From the NCBI GenBank assembly GCA_050701115.1, contig JBOHER010000382.1:1-5637 (forward strand): a DNA stretch of 5,637 nt, read 5' to 3'. This document shows positions 5,044 through 5,637 of the stretch, piece after piece (the first letter of the stretch is position 1; every line of letters begins with the position of its first letter). Position numbers and translations under genes: made by a program. The stretch is from JBOHER01 sp050701115 (lineage in GTDB: Bacteria > Actinomycetota > Actinomycetes > Mycobacteriales > Pseudonocardiaceae). Below the pieces are notes generated by a model, which was not told the DNA's origin, did not search any database, and saw nothing but the letters and a program-made list of their open reading frames with translations.

Positions 5044-5637
5044 ATGATGCCGGCGGCGGGCAAGGCCGAGACCCGTACCTGGGCCGGTACCACCCTTGCC
5101 GACCGTCGCGCCGCGCGCAGGCGGCAACTGCTCGACGCAGGCCTCGAATTGGTCGGCCCGGACGGCACGGCGGCGGTGTCCGTGCGCGCGGCGTGCCGCA
5201 CGGCCAAGCTGACCGAGCGCTACTTCTACGAGAACTTCACCGACCGGGACGCACTGCTGCTCGCGGTGTACGACCACGTGGGGGCGCAGGCGCGGGACGC
5301 CCTGATCGCCGCGGTGCGCGATGCACCCGCGCGGTCTGCTGAGGTCGTCCGGGCCGCCGTGACGGCATTCGTCGAGCTGATCCTGGACGATCCGCGCAAA
5401 GGAACCGTGCTGCTGCTCGCGCCACTGACCGATCCTGCACTGACGCCTAAGGGTGCGGAGCTACTGCCCGCGTTCGCCGCACTGATCCACGATCAACTGC
5501 CACCGGAGATCGATGAAGGCGAGCGGCAGATGATCGCGGTCGGTCTGGTCGGCGCGCTCACGCACCTGTTCATCAGCTACCTGAACGGCACCCTCGATGT
5601 ACCGCGCGACCAGCTCGTCGAGCACTGTGTGCACATG
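5044..5637 (+). CDS. TetR/AcrR-family transcriptional regulator (3' end outside window)
   Basis: The open frame runs from ATG 5044 to the window end, 198 codons, without a stop. The N-terminal DNA-binding domain is clear: LADRRAARRRQLLDAGLELVGPDGTAAVSVRAACRTAKLTERYFYENFTDRDALLLAVYDHV, with the helix-turn-helix at about residues 45-65 and the YFYENF signature. The remainder is a helical ligand-binding domain whose ligand cannot be read. AAGGAG (5034-5039) precedes two adjacent ATGs, 4 nt before the first and 7 nt before the second (5047), so either could be used. The gene diverges from the DUF2236 oxygenase remnant across an 87-bp promoter region. TetR proteins usually repress such divergent neighbours and themselves, so the oxygenase and LLM oxidoreductase are likely targets. 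At this length little of the protein is probably missing. Confidence 0.93.
   Translation, partial: MMPAAGKAETRTWAGTTLADRRAARRRQLLDAGLELVGPDGTAAVSVRAACRTAKLTERYFYENFTDRDALLLAVYDHVGAQARDALIAAVRDAPARSAEVVRAAVTAFVELILDDPRKGTVLLLAPLTDPALTPKGAELLPAFAALIHDQLPPEIDEGERQMIAVGLVGALTHLFISYLNGTLDVPRDQLVEHCVHM

Noticed and set aside
4795..5277. A 160-codon - strand open frame starting inside tetR
   Set aside because: Its upstream half is antisense to the TetR coding region. Only the part from ATG 4956 is the genuine oxygenase start, which then runs out of frame after the deletion.

Overview
The window is high-GC DNA from an actinomycete, probably of the mycobacteria/Nocardia/Pseudonocardia type. GC is high and dominates third codon positions, GTG starts and 4-base gene overlaps occur, and three products resemble mycobacterial proteins: a tail like Rv0106, an Hrp1 (Rv2626c)-like CBS protein and an Rv3520c-like F420-type oxidoreductase. 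The species cannot be named from the sequence.

Left part (1-1724, + strand): a tightly overlapping four-gene operon, entered from upstream. The order is the tail of a COG0523/CobW-type GTPase (Mrf-like), a cysteine-free type B ribosomal protein L31, a cysteine-free L32, and a second COG0523 GTPase. In other bacteria this set belongs to the zinc-starvation (Zur) response: zinc-free ribosomal paralogues replace zinc-binding ones, and COG0523 GTPases handle metal or act on the ribosome. Any Zur box would lie left of the window. The second GTPase is read in two frames, joined by a -1 shift exactly at a GGGCCCG heptamer, and its family CxCC metal motif is HxCG. It is damaged, mis-sequenced or unusual. 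A perfect 12-bp hairpin follows it.

Middle (1777-2952): an Hrp1-like twin-CBS protein on the - strand and, divergent from it across 198 bp, an Ogt-type O6-alkylguanine-DNA alkyltransferase on the + strand.

Right part (2960-5637): the alkyltransferase converges with an F420/LLM-class oxidoreductase (- strand), which follows a wrecked DUF2236/MpaB-like oxygenase gene (- strand). The oxygenase gene carries a small deletion with frameshift, an in-frame stop and a second frameshift. A TetR regulator is divergent from it and runs off the window end. The 87-bp gap between them holds back-to-back promoter-like elements and short dyads, so the TetR protein plausibly controls the oxygenase-oxidoreductase unit.

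Nothing here is a clear new multi-gene system. The observations most worth a check are the frameshift and motif loss in the second zinc-locus GTPase, and the multiply broken oxygenase beside intact partners.
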